This document shows, in pieces, positions 32,491-43,243 of a stretch of DNA of 64,000 nucleotides. Each line of letters starts with the position of its first letter. The first letter of the stretch is position 1. Below the pieces are notes generated by a model. The model was not told the origin of the DNA and did not search any database. It saw only the letters and a list, made by a program, of their open reading frames with translations. The DNA is from Meconema thalassinum (lineage: Eukaryota > Arthropoda > Insecta > Orthoptera > Tettigoniidae): contig OX336388.2 in the NCBI GenBank assembly GCA_946902985.2, positions 125,713,894 through 125,777,893 of the forward strand, read 5' to 3'. Both the position numbers and the translations under genes were made by a program.

Positions 32491-33091
32491 TCAAGAATAA
32501 CTATAAAGTGAATTACTGTGTGGACGCTACTTTAAACTTTATTTTACTTACAGCAAGTGCCTGCGTGGCATACGATACGTCAAGCTAGACAATACATACA
32601 TTTCAGACACTAACACCTCTAAATATCTAAGCTCGATGTGACGCACCAAACTTGAAACTCTTGAGCTAGCTGACCAAACACACCAGGGCAGCCCAGGCTC
32701 CTTGGCCTTGGCGAAATAAGTGAAGGGATGAGAAAGTGATTTGAAGGATTGGTGCATAAGCCGAATAAGCTAAATTTAGAATCTGAGAACAATACATAGC
32801 GAAGCCCCATCGCCTAAGTTGACCGCTTTGAGACAGTTGTTCTTCCCACAAGCGCTTTGTAAAGGAAAATATTGCCCACTTGACAAAATAAGTTTTTCAA
32901 TCCTTGAAACTTTGTTCACAGACAGTTCATTGCATTCACTAAATGATTGCCAGTAGAAAATTCAAGTCATATAAAGGCAATCATAAATCAATGCCTGATC
33001 GGGCCCATCCTCCTAGGACGCCGGGCCCCCCTGGGAGGGTTGGGCCCCGGGGCACCAGCCCTGCCTGACCCCCCCCCTCTCGTCGGGCCTG

Positions 33092-33580
33092 GCTAAAGGA
33101 GTTTGACATCCCATTAAAAGACAGTAGGGGTCAAGGCTACGACAATGGGAGTACCATGAAAAGAGCTTACAAAGGAGCTCAGGCAAGAATTCTGTCTGCT
33201 AACAGTGAAGCAGTTTACTCTGCTTGCACTTGTCATTCCTTGAATCGGTGTGGAGAACAAGCAGCGGAGAGCTGTGTGGCTGCAGTAACATGCTTTGGAG
33301 CTGTTCAAAAGTTGTGTAACATATTTAGCTCCAGCCCCCAAAAATGGGAAATTTTGAAAGGAAAGATATCAAGCTCCTTTCACTCGATGTCGAAGACTCG
33401 CTGGTCAGCTAGAATAGACAACGTTAAACCAGTCGCATCTCTCCTTCCAGGGATAATAGAAGCACTGGATGCATTGACTGAACTGAGCATAACTTCTTAA
33501 TGTCATCGAGACCTTGAGGGATTGAAAAAATATTTCAAAATCTTCAACTTCCTTCTTCTTGCGTCTATTTGGTTCAAGGT
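33092..33580 (+). pseudogene. hAT transposase, middle part
   Basis: Resuming after the nested hAT: FDIPLKDSRGQGYDNGSTMK (second catalytic aspartate region), GAQARILSANSEAVYSAC, TCHSLNRCGEQAAESCV, FSSSPQKWEILKGKIS and MSKTRWSARIDNVKPVASL (the conserved TRWxxR block). A stop lies near 33498. The final stretch, FLLLASIWFK, ends at a splice-donor-like AAG|GTAAGA at 33580. Confidence 0.8.
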
Positions 33581-34608
33581 AAGAATACATCATATATATT
33601 ATACATATTTATTATTTATTATATACCATATATTCGTTTAGAAAAGAGGCGTGTAGCTACGGTAGTCAAAAATACCTGCGGGATAAATAGTCCTAACTAA
33701 CAAGGAAAATATTATTCATTTCCCTAGTAAAATAGTACCGTATTTCTTTGACCTACAAAGATATTTCAAGCCACATAAAAAATCATAAAAAACAAACACT
33801 TGGCACAAAAATACTAAATACAGTAGAACCTCGTTAAGTCGGCCCTCTTTAACGCGCCCTACTGCATAACCCGGACTGGGTTCAGTTGTTTTTATTTTTT
33901 GTTGTTGTAACATTTATACTCAGTTAATATCCCTTGAATCGGTAAACTGGCAGTGCTAGTGGACCAATCTTGTTTCACGTGGCGGTACTGTACTCACTAT
34001 CGTGACTGCGTAGACGATGGGTCATCGCCCATCTCCTCACCCCCACGCCAATGGAGTAAACCTGTTTTATTCAATCACACCGCATCAACATTAGACCAAC
34101 TGATGAGTGAGAGCACGCAGTGCTACCACTCTGCTAACTACCACGCACCCTAATAATATGAAGTCTGTGTAAGTAATCAGTTGACACGTTTATTAGGTTT
34201 TAAAGTGAATTGCACAAAAGGCAATTTAGTAGTTCATAAACTTTATTAAATGATCTATATGTAGAATAATAAAGACAAACATTTTTGAATTATTCTCAAT
34301 TTTTTTTTCAAGCCATGACGGAGGGGATTAATCCCCCCTGTGGGTGCGCCACTTATTAGCCACAATAAATGACTTTAAAAAAATCATATCCTGTTTCAAA
34401 TATTTTTGTTATTTTAAATTATAGCGATACCGGTATATTTAAAAGAACATTGTCAGTTGTTTACAAATAATACGCGTTTGCGAAGGTCTCGTTTTTGTTA
34501 TAGTTAAGTGCAATAATCTTCCGTGCAATTGCAGTATAATGATGGCAATTTAAATATTACTGATGTCATGTTTTTAAAAGAAGGAAACGAACGAATTCTT
34601 TCTTTCAG
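33581..34608 (+). other. Apparent intron of the hAT transposase gene
   Basis: Bounded by GTAAGA and by TTCTTTCAG. Joining the two sides gives continuous transposase homology (SIWFK then VLKSIDIRV). It contains CAGTAGAACCTCGTTAAGTC near 33829, which resembles the terminal repeat of pogo/Tigger-type elements, but I found no matching second end. An inserted element cannot be excluded as the origin of the interval. Confidence 0.45.
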
Positions 34609-35412
34609 GTTTTAAAATCAATAGACATTAGAGTTCTTCAACACCGAGGTGAAACTATAGATGTAGCGGCAAGGAACTTAAGTGCTCTGATAGAAGACTT
34701 GAAAACTATACGTTGTGAAGGGTGGGACCGTATATATAGTGAAGCTGAATTAGTGGCTAAAAATATAGGATAGCCCCAACCCCCAACAACTTGAAGAGGA
34801 AGAAAAGAGACAAAAGAAAAGAAAGGCGCAAGCTGATGAAGAGGATGACAGTCATGAAGACAGTAGTGATGCAAAAACTAATTTCAGAAATGATGTGTTC
34901 AATGTAATTATGGACAGTTTCATAGGAGACATGACAGTGCGATTTCGATCAGTACAATCGCTTTGTAGCGGGTTTTCTGTTTTGTGGCAATGCAATGAAA
35001 TGGCAGATGAATTGATTTTGGAAAAATCAGCTAAGCTTGTAAGGCGCTATTCTAATGACATAGGAAACAACCTGTCTGATGAATTATAAAACCTGAAATT
35101 AATTTACCAAGCTAACTTTGGTAGCAAAACCCTTACGCCCTTGGACCTTCTCAATAAAGTTAAAACATTAAATTTGGGAACCCTATTTTCTAATCTTAAT
35201 GTAGCATTGAGAATATTTGTTACCATCGCCGCAACAGTTGCGCTCCTTCTCGAGTCTCAATGGCGTAAAAACCGTTTTTCGCTCGACAATGTGCCAAAAT
35301 AGACTGTCGAGCTTGGGTGTATTGGCTGTTGAAACGGAACTTGTGAAGTCAACCAATTTGTGCAATATCATAGATGATGTTTCCCAGAAAAATACCAGAA
35401 AGGGGGTTGTAT
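34609..35412 (+). pseudogene. hAT transposase, C-terminal part with dimerisation region
   Basis: VLKSIDIRVLQHRGETIDVA, LIEDLKTIRCEGWDRIYSEA, a low-complexity charged stretch (EEEKRQKKRKAQADEEDDS), then FNVIMDSFIGDMTVRFRSVQ and finally FSSLNGVKTVFRSTMCQNRL and LGVLAVETELV, the hAT C-terminal dimerisation signature. Frameshifts at about 34770, 35088 and 35260 inactivate it. After 35412 an AT-rich tail leads into the next nested element. Confidence 0.75.
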
Positions 35413-35780
35413 TGTAGGTTTGTTTTGTACATGTACATATACTGTGAGCCATTAAAGATATATGTTTATGGTGAATTTAATGTTTTAATATTTTATTTCT
35501 AACCTTTCAGTTCAGTTGAACAATCGATTTTAAAAACAAATGGATTGGATTTTTAAGTTTAAAAAAAATAGTTACGGTATATGAACTACATTGTTGTTAA
35601 AGTGAATAAGTTACTGTTTATTTGGTAGTGAGAATTATTAGGGATGTAGCGGGAGAAAGTTCGCGCCAGATAGCGCTCGTGTAGTACTGGGTAAGCGCAA
35701 GGCGATCGTCTTATGTTTCTCCCAGTCAGCTGCGAAGAATGTATAAATTATGACCGAGTTTTCTAAGCTAAAGTAAATTA

Positions 35781-37245
35781 AACACATCAAAAAAAGTTTT
35801 GCATCACCTCGGTTCCCAGATCTCCGGCATATAGACGTTGACTGTGTATATTGTATCAAAGATACAGTCCCTTTGACTGTTCATAGATGTCACTAAAACT
35901 GCTCAAAGATGTAAACAACCATGCATGAGAAGGGCCTATTAGACGGAGGGGGTACGACAGCCGATCAGTTCCAGTCATTCCACCAGGACGAAGGTACGCT
36001 GCTCATGTTGTCTGTAGTTCTACCATGCCTAGAAGGTCAATACCGCAGTTCGATCGCGTCCGCATTGTTACTTTGTGTCAAGAAGGGCTCTCAACAAGGG
36101 AAGTTTCCAGGCGTCTCAGAGTGAACCAAAGCGATGTTGTTCGGACATGGAGGAGGTACAGAGATACAGGAACTGTCGATGACAGGCCTCGCTCAGGCCG
36201 CCCAAGGGCTACTACTGTAGTGGATGACCGCTACTTACGGATTGCCGCTCGGAGGAACCCTGACAGCAATGCCACCATGTTGAATAATGCGTTGCGTTCA
36301 GCCACAGGACGTCGTGTTTCAACTCAAACTGTGCGCAATAGGCTGCATGATGCGCAACTTCACTCCCGACGTCCATGTCGAGGTCCAGCTTTGCAACCCC
36401 GACACCATGCAGCGCGGTACAGATGGGCCCAACAACATGCTGAATGGACCCCACAGAATTGGCATCACGTTCTCTTCACCGATGAGTGTCGCATATGCCT
36501 TCAACCAGACAATCGTCGGAGACGTGTTTGGAGGCACCCTGGTCAGGCTGAACGTCTTAGACACACTGTCCAGCGAGTGCAGCAAGGTGGTGGTTCCCTG
36601 ATGTTTTGGGGTGGCATTATGTGGGGCCGACGTACGCCACTGGTGGTCATGGAAGGCTCCGAAACGGCTTTACGATACCTGAATGACATCCTCCGACCCA
36701 TAGTGCACCCATATCGGCAGAATATTGGAGAGGCATTTGTCTTCATGGACGACAATTCTCGACCTCATCGTGCACATCTTGTGAATGCGTTCCTTCAAGA
36801 TAACGACATCGCTCGACTACAGTGGCCAGCATGTTCGCCAGACATGAACCCTATCGAACATGCCTGGGATATGTTGAAAAGGGCTGTTTATGGACGTCTT
36901 GACCCACCAACCACTCTGAGAGATTTACGCCGAATTGTCGTTGAGGAGTGGGACAATTTGGACCAACAGTGTCTTGATGAACTTGTGGATAGTATGCCAC
37001 GACGAATACAGGCATGCATCAATGCAAGAGGACGTGCTACTGGGTATTAGAGGTAGTGGTGTGTACTGCAATCTGGACCACAAATGCTGAAAGTCTAGCT
37101 GTATGATGGTACAACATGCAATGTGTGGGTCTCGTGAGCAATAAAACGAGCTGAAATGTTGTTTGTGTTGATCTCTATTCCCTTTGTATTTAAAGGTTCC
37201 GGAACTCTTGGAACCGAGGTGATGCAAAACTTTTTTTGATGTGTG
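35781..37245 (+). mobile_element. Complete Tc1-like transposon
   Basis: The terminal inverted repeats of about 35 bp, ACACATCAAAAAAAGTTTTG then CATCACCTCGGTTCC, are almost identical at the two ends and flanked by TA (35779-35780 and 37246-37247). Length is 1465 bp with one uninterrupted transposase gene. This is the least decayed element in the window. Confidence 0.95.
36025..37050 (+). CDS. Tc1-like transposase, DD34E, intact
   Basis: A 341-residue nuclear enzyme that excises and inserts its own element at TA sites by binding the terminal repeats. Residues 1-120 hold two helix-turn-helix motifs joined by the GRPR-type hook SGRPRATT (57-64). The DDE catalytic triad is D153 (FTDE), D243 (MDDNSRPH) and E278 (DMNPIEHAW), with exactly 34 residues between the last two, the Tc1 signature. 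A glycine-rich box GGGSLMFWGGIMW (188-200) is present. Length matches complete Tc1 transposases (about 340). There are no stops or frameshifts, so it may still be functional or recently so. The ATG at 36025 is chosen because MPRR-type starts directly precede the first helix-turn-helix; upstream is untranslated leader. Confidence 0.95.
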   Translation: MPRRSIPQFDRVRIVTLCQEGLSTREVSRRLRVNQSDVVRTWRRYRDTGTVDDRPRSGRPRATTVVDDRYLRIAARRNPDSNATMLNNALRSATGRRVSTQTVRNRLHDAQLHSRRPCRGPALQPRHHAARYRWAQQHAEWTPQNWHHVLFTDECRICLQPDNRRRRVWRHPGQAERLRHTVQRVQQGGGSLMFWGGIMWGRRTPLVVMEGSETALRYLNDILRPIVHPYRQNIGEAFVFMDDNSRPHRAHLVNAFLQDNDIARLQWPACSPDMNPIEHAWDMLKRAVYGRLDPPTTLRDLRRIVVEEWDNLDQQCLDELVDSMPRRIQACINARGRATGY

Positions 37246-37312
37246 TATATCTTCTTTAATTTTACTCCAAGACTATATTCATTAATTCTATAGGTATATC
37301 TCCTAATATATT

Positions 37313-37482
37313 ATGGACGATTTTCAGCGTCTAAGCGTTAAACAGCTGCAAAATGAGCTACGGACTAGAGGCACTAAAACTAGCGGGTGGAAGGAAGAAT
37401 TAATGGCCTACAGCGGTAATAACAAAATTCTAACACGCTTTATTATTCAAATAATGAATATGATTCAGCATGCTTTCTCCTA
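37313..37482 (+). CDS. Short SAP-domain reading frame
   Basis: From ATG 37313: MDDFQRLSVKQLQNELRTRG then TKTSGWKEELMAY, matching the SAP helix-extended-loop-helix DNA-binding motif (L-x3-L-x3-L-x2-RG-x-K-x-G-x-K-x-E-L). It stops at about 37482 after AT-rich sequence without homology. It is probably the first exon or remnant of a larger protein of the host transposable element, lying just after the Tc1 insertion. Proteins with this N-terminus are often repetitive in insects, but the rest is not seen. Confidence 0.45.
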
Positions 37483-38870
37483 AAGATTACAATTACTAGA
37501 GTATTGTAGGCCTATATTGATAAATATATCTCCATAAGACTTAAATCATAAACAGAGATTTAAATATTCACTTGCTCCCCCTGCTTACAGACTTCGATTC
37601 TTGTATTTTTTTTTATGTTGATAGCTTACATGAAACTGTCGTGTTTTAAGGTAAACATAATCAAAGAAAGTTGATACCGGTAATGTGTACCTCGAAAATG
37701 CATCGCAACGTTTGGTTCAAATGTAATTTTGTCAATTTCTCAATAAGAATCGTTCCCTTACCCCTGGAAAAGGACTTGGGGGCACACTTTTTTATAAGTT
37801 TGAGAATCCCTGCTTTAGAGCCACGAACTGTTTCCATTCATTTGACTATGTCTCAAGAATGGACTGTAGAAGTCAGTCGCTACCACATTCTCCGTCGGGC
37901 AGATGGAAGTTGACGATTAATTCTGATTTCAAGAAACCAACCATAATACGTTTGTGACTGTTAATGTTGCGACATTTATTCTTGAAGTATTTGACCAAGT
38001 ACGGTAGCCTATTGATCTCTTTGAAAATGGGAGTCAGAAATGTTACTTTCATTTCTTCGTGTATATTGACGATTTCTTCCCGTACTTCAATGGAGATGAT
38101 TTCTGCAGATTCCGATTTTGTAGGCTTATAGTGATAATTCGGCAATATTCTTGTGTATGGCCTCTTCCTAAATAATTCTTTTTGTTGTGTTCGTGGTCCT
38201 CCGAAAAAGCGATGGAACAGCGCCCGGTTTTTATCTTGCTCTCTCCCCTTCAGATACAAACGCATAAATTCAGTGGTTGTTATCGAAATGTCTGATCAGT
38301 TTATAGATACAAAACAGGAATTATTTCCCTTTGTAAGTCACACTAATCCAACACAGTTTTCGTGAAGTCATCGGGTTGTAAATGATGGAAACACACTTTA
38401 ATATATTCGGTCAGATTTTTCTCATCGAAATTTTTCCTTCTGATAACATGTGGCCATTTCTTTCACATTTATTTATTTTGTGGAAATTGGTGAAACGAAA
38501 ACGGGCTTCCCTGATTTTTGCAAAGAGGAACACTGCAATAGCTCGGCATAGTCACGGAAATAACAATTTAAACAACTTAAATTCGTACATATTAGCGGCA
38601 TGAGAACACAGCAGACAAATGAAGTGCGCCGTGCGCTTACCCAGTACAACAGCAGTGCGCTCTATCGGTGCTAGTTCTATACATCCCTATTGGAGTGCTT
38701 ACATGACTTGACATTTAAACTTTAAAAAATATGATTTAAAATCGGTAATGCATTTTATGGAGAGTATGTGTATGTATAATACACTAAATACTAGGCTGTG
38801 ATTAGTGAATTTGGGTTGCACAAAAAGGAATAAATGACAGGGGCCCGAAATACCCCCAGCACCGGGGGTG

Positions 38871-39115
38871 TTATCGAGTGTTTTATCCTACGTATCGCGG
38901 CCATGTTGGACTGACCGCAGCGTCCCAAGTGATAGTTTGAGTTGCCAATAGTTGTAGAAGGTCGCGCTGATTCTACAGTGGCGCCGAATCATCAGTTTGC
39001 TTCTATGGAAAATATAGTTGGTATGTGATTGTAGTGAATTGTTCTTATGTTGTCTGCCCTGATAAGAGAAAACAAAATACACACTTAAAACGTCAACAAG
39101 TAAACATTTCAAGAT
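38871..39115 (+). promoter_or_regulatory. Likely promoter and 5' leader of UTP25
   Basis: The 245 bp between the composite hAT and the UTP25 start codon include a GC-richer stretch (38893-38995, with CGCGGCCATGTTGGACTGAC) followed by AT-rich leader sequence. No TATA box stands out. It is assigned by position only. Confidence 0.4.
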
Positions 39116-39595
39116 ATGGCACGTGGTAAAAAGAGGCAACAGAGGCATCCAAGTGTCAAAAGGAAGAAAAAGTTTTCTAGAGAAAAGAAAGGACGAACGG
39201 ACAAGAAAACTACAAGCTTTTCACGAAAACGAAGTCGTATTTATCCAAGACCGCATGAATCAACACCGACTGAAGGTATTGAAAACGATCGTAAAATATT
39301 GAAGAACCGTGATTTAGTAAAGAAGGTAGAATATTCCTCCTCTTCAGAGGAAGAATTCGATAGTTTTAAACAGTTACTATCCACGTTTAAAGGTGTAAAA
39401 ACAAGTAAGTGTGCCGTGGAAAGTGATGACTCGGAAGATGACGAATCGGATACTGCTTGTGAGAGTAGTAATGAGATTCTTGATAAATCTAAAAGAGATT
39501 CACATTCATCGGTGAGTGGTGAATGTTCAGAAGACGTTGACGATTTTACCGAAGATGAACAAATAGCAGCGTATGATGAAGATCAACAAGGAAAG
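39116..39595 (+). CDS. UTP25: UTP25 exon 1 (ribosome small-subunit processome protein)
   Basis: UTP25 (DIEXF/Def homologue) acts in the nucleolus in 18S rRNA processing. Exon 1 starts at ATG 39116 (context AAGATATGG) and encodes 160 codons. A lysine/arginine-rich start, MARGKKRQQRHPSVKRKKKF, is a likely nucleolar-localisation signal. Acidic serine-rich tracts follow (SSSSEEEFDSFKQLLSTFKG, ESDDSEDDESD and SEDVDDFTEDEQ), as in the poorly conserved N-terminus of animal homologues. It ends GGAAAG|GTAGGC in phase 0. Reading on past the donor gives only a short spurious tail. Recognition depends on the conserved later exons that join in frame. Confidence 0.85.
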
Positions 39596-39837
39596 GTAGG
39601 CCTATTTCTTTCATACCAGTAGTTGACAAGGAAGTAGACTAAGTTGTTTTAAAAATAGTGGCATTGAGACCGATGTAACTGCATTTATGCTCATAAGAGA
39701 AGGTGGGCTGAAATGGAGGAGGATTCATTTTGAGAATATAAAACTAAAATTGGGAACCTAGGTGGTATAGAGGCGTTCATCGTTTTGATACACTTACCAG
39801 TAAGAAAACTGATCTGTTTTATATATTCTCCTTACAG

Positions 39838-40460
39838 GAAGATGCTGATGATTCTGAGGATCCCTTCGTTTGTCATTTCCATTACGACTTGGATGAGGCA
39901 CTGTTGAAAGGGATTTCAGGCCAGCCTGCAGTTGTGGAAAAGAAGGATGAACAGTGGCCATTACTAGGACATCTGACAGTCTTGCTACCTCAACCAGTCT
40001 TGTCCAGACACTCCAAAGAAAAACCTAAATTTAGCCTGGAAGAAAATGAAGTTCATGCAAAACCAGGGATTGTCCCAATTCGAATTAATTCGGTAGAATG
40101 GTCAAAATTTTTTGTTAAGCCTCAAATTCAGAATAATATATCAAAAGGAAATGAGAACAACCTATCGAAAGTGGAAGGTGGGGCAGATGCAGACTTGACG
40201 CCGTTGCAAAAGGAATTATTCTCTGTAATTAACAATTACCAGGATGTATATTATCCTTCTAGAACGTTAGTCAATGGGGAGGAGGTTAGATTTGTGTACT
40301 GCTTACATGCTCTGAATCATATCATCAAGACACGGACCAAAATTGTTCATCACAATGCAAAACTGTCTCGAAAGGAGGAAGTGCCTGATGAGTTCCGTGA
40401 TCAAGGTTTAGTGCGCCCAAAAGTTCTTATTCTTGTGCCATTCAAGGAATCTGCTCGCAG
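39838..40460 (+). CDS. UTP25: UTP25 exon 2
   Basis: Acceptor CTCCTTACAG| at 39837; donor CTCGCAG|GTAAGT at 40460. The 623 nt leave phase 2. Conserved family blocks are LTPLQKELFSVINNYQDVYY, GEEVRFVYCLHALNHIIKTR and FRDQGLVRPKVLILVPFKES, which correspond closely to the vertebrate protein as I recall it. The last block opens the helicase-like fold that UTP25 shares with DEAD-box proteins but without their ATPase motifs. Intron 1 (39596-39837) is only 242 bp. No stop or frameshift occurs. Confidence 0.95.
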
Positions 40461-40786
40461 GTAAGTATTGCAGTTTTAAATATTGGATACGACAATACAG
40501 TCACGACAGCATTATTGCAAAATCCTTGACTTCGTTAATATGGATAATACATGATTTACATACCTTTCTAAGGAATAATACCAATTGAAATTGCCCTTCA
40601 CTCTCACTAGTGCACTGGAAATATGTGCATATGTGTGTTTGTTTCTTGCTCATTGAACGATGGCAGCCATGTTCCTCAAGCGCAAGAGCTTCCTTTAACT
40701 GTTATCTAGGCAGGAACATTCTTGTCACGGTAGTGTTGCCAACATGTAAGATATAAAATACTCCACCGCATGAGGTCGGTCATATG

Positions 40787-42012
40787 TAGGGCTTGGATTT
40801 TTAGGTGCTAAAAATCGGGAAAATATTTATTTTTTATATATTAAAAATACCTGAATATCGCGCTCAATATACAACAAACAGGCTGACTAAACAGATTTTT
40901 CATTTCTTTGACTCCAAACCCAAAACCACAATGCCCTGGTTTATGAATACCAAAGACGACCTCAAAATACTTCATCTAAAACCCGATGACGCCTTCAATA
41001 GAGATCTCTTCCGCAGAAAGATACTGACTAATGGGCTAACCTGAGACGAGACATCGAACCCGAAAAGAAGACAAGGTACCACTTGGACAGCGGAGCGCAA
41101 GATGGCCCACTCACAGAGAATGAGGGAATTCTGGGCTCAGAGGAAGGCGAAACAAATTGCCAAGTGTAGCAAGACTTAACGTGGTCCTAGATGGCCTCAA
41201 CGAATTATATATAAAAATACCTGAAACATGTGGCAAAAAAGTAAAAATATGTAATTATAATTTAGTTTATTAATGTGAATATAAACAATATGCAGTACTC
41301 ACGAATGTAATTTATGCTATGTCTCACTGACTACTGAAGCATTACCATACACAACGAGATACATCTTCAGGTTGTCCATTGCAAGCGACTGACGATTATC
41401 GCAAAACACTTCTTCAGAAGGCGTGAATTTGCGTCAATATGTTTCTTGCCCTTTAGGTGTTGTGTAACTTTAGATCGCTGTTCAGCCATGATTGCTTACC
41501 CAAATGGTTGGCAGAACAGAACGCCCCCATCACAAGTAAAATTATCTTTAAATTCTGCCACAGATGATAACTTGTAGTTGCTTTCACTTTAGGCATCGTA
41601 GAACTGTCTTACACTTCACAGTGCCAGAAATGAACTGCATGTGAGTGACACTGGTTCCAGGTAGCTGGGGGAGGGGAGGTCTAGCACGTGGTGCAATATG
41701 GCTATGGACAGGGAAATCCCCAGTTTCCACAGTGAGTGGCACGGGGCGACAAGTTAAGAGTAACACAGTTGCATGCTGACATACACTCTGCATGAAGATT
41801 AGATAGCTCACAGGTTCTTCGACGGTTGAAGTAACACAAAACAAAAATGCAAAAACTGAAAGATCTAGCATACTGATTTAAAAAAATGTAAATATTATGT
41901 CTTTTTATGTGCTAATAAGTGAAAAGCAGGAATTTATGCATTTATAGAGAAATGCTTAAAATATGTATTTACATTTAAAAAAATATTTATTTACCTAAAA
42001 ATCCAAGCCCTA
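40787..42012. mobile_element. hAT element in UTP25 intron 2
   Basis: The terminal repeats TAGGGCTTGGATTTTTAGGT are identical at both ends. An exact 8-bp duplication GTCATATG lies at 40779-40786 and 42013-42020. Subterminal AAAAATAT/ATATTTA-type motifs are repeated. There is no intact transposase. A LINE tail is inserted at about 40857-41207. Confidence 0.85.
40857..41207 (+). pseudogene. LINE 3' tail inserted in the hAT
   Basis: It encodes TTNRLTKQIFHFFDSKPKTT, LKPDDAFNRDLFRRKILTNG and then AERKMAHSQRMREFWAQRKA, the charged C-terminal tail of some insect LINEs (a related tail is on the minus strand near 63000-63060). It is bordered by a ~20-bp direct repeat, ATATATTAAAAATACCTGAA and ATATATAAAAATACCTGAA. 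Strongly 5'-truncated. Confidence 0.65.
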
Positions 42013-42290
42013 GTCATATGCGTGACTATTTCCACTGTGCGTAACAAAAACCAGGGGTGCATATATGGCTACCTAATAATAATCTAGGAAATGTAAGTTT
42101 TACAAATATAATTAGCCTAGTACCGTATGCGTGGGGTTGGCAATACTGTACTTGTGCATGATTTATGCGGATAATGTCCGACGCAGTTGGAATTTTACTG
42201 TATAAGTCGTGATATAAAAAGGGATGGCGAGTGGGTTATCGACAGTGGAAGAGTGAACTACATCCTTTCCATGTCTATTTTGAATCATTA

Positions 42291-43243
42291 CAGAAGGAAA
42301 GGAGAATTAGGACAAGGATAGAAGGAGGGATGAGGGAAGAACAACATTCAGAGCAGGAAGGTCCACAGTGGATTTGATTTTTGCTGTAAGACAGTTACAA
42401 GAACAGCACTATGAGTATAGAACAGATCTACTGATGGCCTTCTTGGACATTGAGAAAGCATATGACAGTGTATGCAGAAACAAAGTATGGAAGTCCCTGG
42501 AGGACAGAGGAGTAGAAAAATGTACTATACGGAGGATAAAGGAGATGTACAAGGGAAGGGTGAGCTGTGTGAAAGTGGGAAGAGAGAGATCGGACTGGTT
42601 GGAACAGAGAAACGGCCTGAAACAAGGTAGTGCACTGTCACCGTTACTTTTCATTGTGGTAATGGATGACATATTGACCCGAGTGGCACAAGTAATTGGG
42701 GAAGGAAAGATGAAAGCAATGGTGTTTACAGATGATTTGATGATTTGGGGAAACAAGGAGGAGGAGGTACAGGAACAGTTGGACGTATGGGAAGGAATAA
42801 TACAAGGATAAGGGATGAAATTTAGCATAAATAAGGGTGAGATGGTGATCACAACAAGGAAGAAGGAAAGAACCACAACGGGAATAACAATTGGTGGGGA
42901 ACAGCTGAAGAAAGTGGAGAGTTTCAAGTATCTGGGAAGCCTGCTACAAGATAATGGAAGAAACGATAGAGAAATAAATGAACGGGCGAAACAGGCAGAA
43001 GCATTCCGGAGGAGTGTGAGACGCATGATATGGAGCAAGGATGTCCCTCAGAACAGCAAAAAGATCATATATCGGACGTACTATGTCCCTATCCTGACGT
43101 ATGCCTCCGAGACCTGGGTTAAGAAAGGAAGGGAGAAGAGCAAAATACAGGCCAGTGAGATGAGGTTCTTGAGAAGCAGTATTGGAGCTACAAAGATGGA
43201 CAGAATAAGAAATGAGAGGACCCGAGAATTAATGAAGAATTAA
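42291..43243 (+). pseudogene. LINE reverse-transcriptase fragment (family 1, FTDD variant), copy 1
   Basis: Starting RRIRTRIEGGMREEQ with a frameshift, then FRAGRSTVDLIFAVRQLQEQ, LMAFLDIEKAYDSVCRNKVW (motif A), RNGLKQGSALSPLLFIVVMD (motif B) and MKAMVFTDDLMIWGNKEEE (motif C), in which FADD is replaced by FTDD. A stop interrupts at 42809-42811, then SFKYLGSLLQDNGRNDREIN and SETWVKKGREKSKIQASEMR to ELMKN, stop. The distal tail (RWYGH region) is missing. Closely related to 47748-48393 (-) and 59893-61162 (+). Confidence 0.85.

Larger units (their letters stand above)
29624..33091. mobile_element. Non-autonomous hAT nested in the hAT transposase gene
   Basis: It is flanked by an exact 8-bp duplication GCTAAAGG (29616-29623 and 33092-33099). 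The terminal repeats are CAGGGCCGTGGAGAGC and the inverse of CAGGCCCGACGAGAGG, with GC-rich subterminal blocks (GGGCCCTGGGGC; GGGCCCCGGGGCACCAGCCC). No transposase is present. It holds a SINE-B (31440-31838), a SINE-like B box at 30215-30235 (GTGGGTTCGAATTCC), (AAT)n runs at about 29803 and 32251, and an inverted pair of family E heads at 31967 and 32490. The rest of its 3.5 kb is unassigned. Confidence 0.8.
35639..38689. mobile_element. TIR-bounded element hosting an intact Tc1 transposon
   Basis: The ends are TAGGGATGTAGCGGGAG and the inverse of TAGGGATGTATAGAAC. Homology between the arms continues through GTACTGGGTAAGCGCA. The style is hAT-like, but the flanking 8-mers (AGAATTAT and TTGGAGTG) do not match. 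After subtracting the Tc1 element the host is about 1.6 kb. It contains a short SAP-domain frame (37313-37482) and an unrecognised 130-codon open frame on the minus strand (37873-38265). Confidence 0.6.
27869..38870 (+). mobile_element. Large composite hAT transposon hosting nested insertions
   Basis: The left end is CAGGGCCGGTGTATGGGGTG with a GCACCGGGGCCCCGGCC subterminal block. The proposed right end near 38845-38870 (GGGGCCCG, then CAGCACCGGGGGTG) is a weakened inverse of it. Between them lies one decayed hAT transposase gene in pieces (28355-29615, 33092-33580, 34609-35412), separated by a nested hAT (29624-33091) and an apparent intron (33581-34608), and followed by a third TIR-bounded element (35639-38689). 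No clear 8-bp duplication was found at the outer ends, so the right boundary is tentative. Confidence 0.55.

Noticed and set aside
27600..35400. LTR retrotransposon or endogenous virus
   Set aside because: No long direct terminal repeats, primer-binding site, protease, integrase or envelope-like frames were seen here or elsewhere in the window.
37873..38265. A 130-codon open frame on the minus strand
   Set aside because: No recognisable domain, no repeat of the frame elsewhere and no splice context; kept only as a remark under the enclosing element.
35639..38689. Exact 8-bp duplication around the element bearing Tc1
   Set aside because: The flanking 8-mers AGAATTAT and TTGGAGTG do not match, so hAT membership was left tentative.
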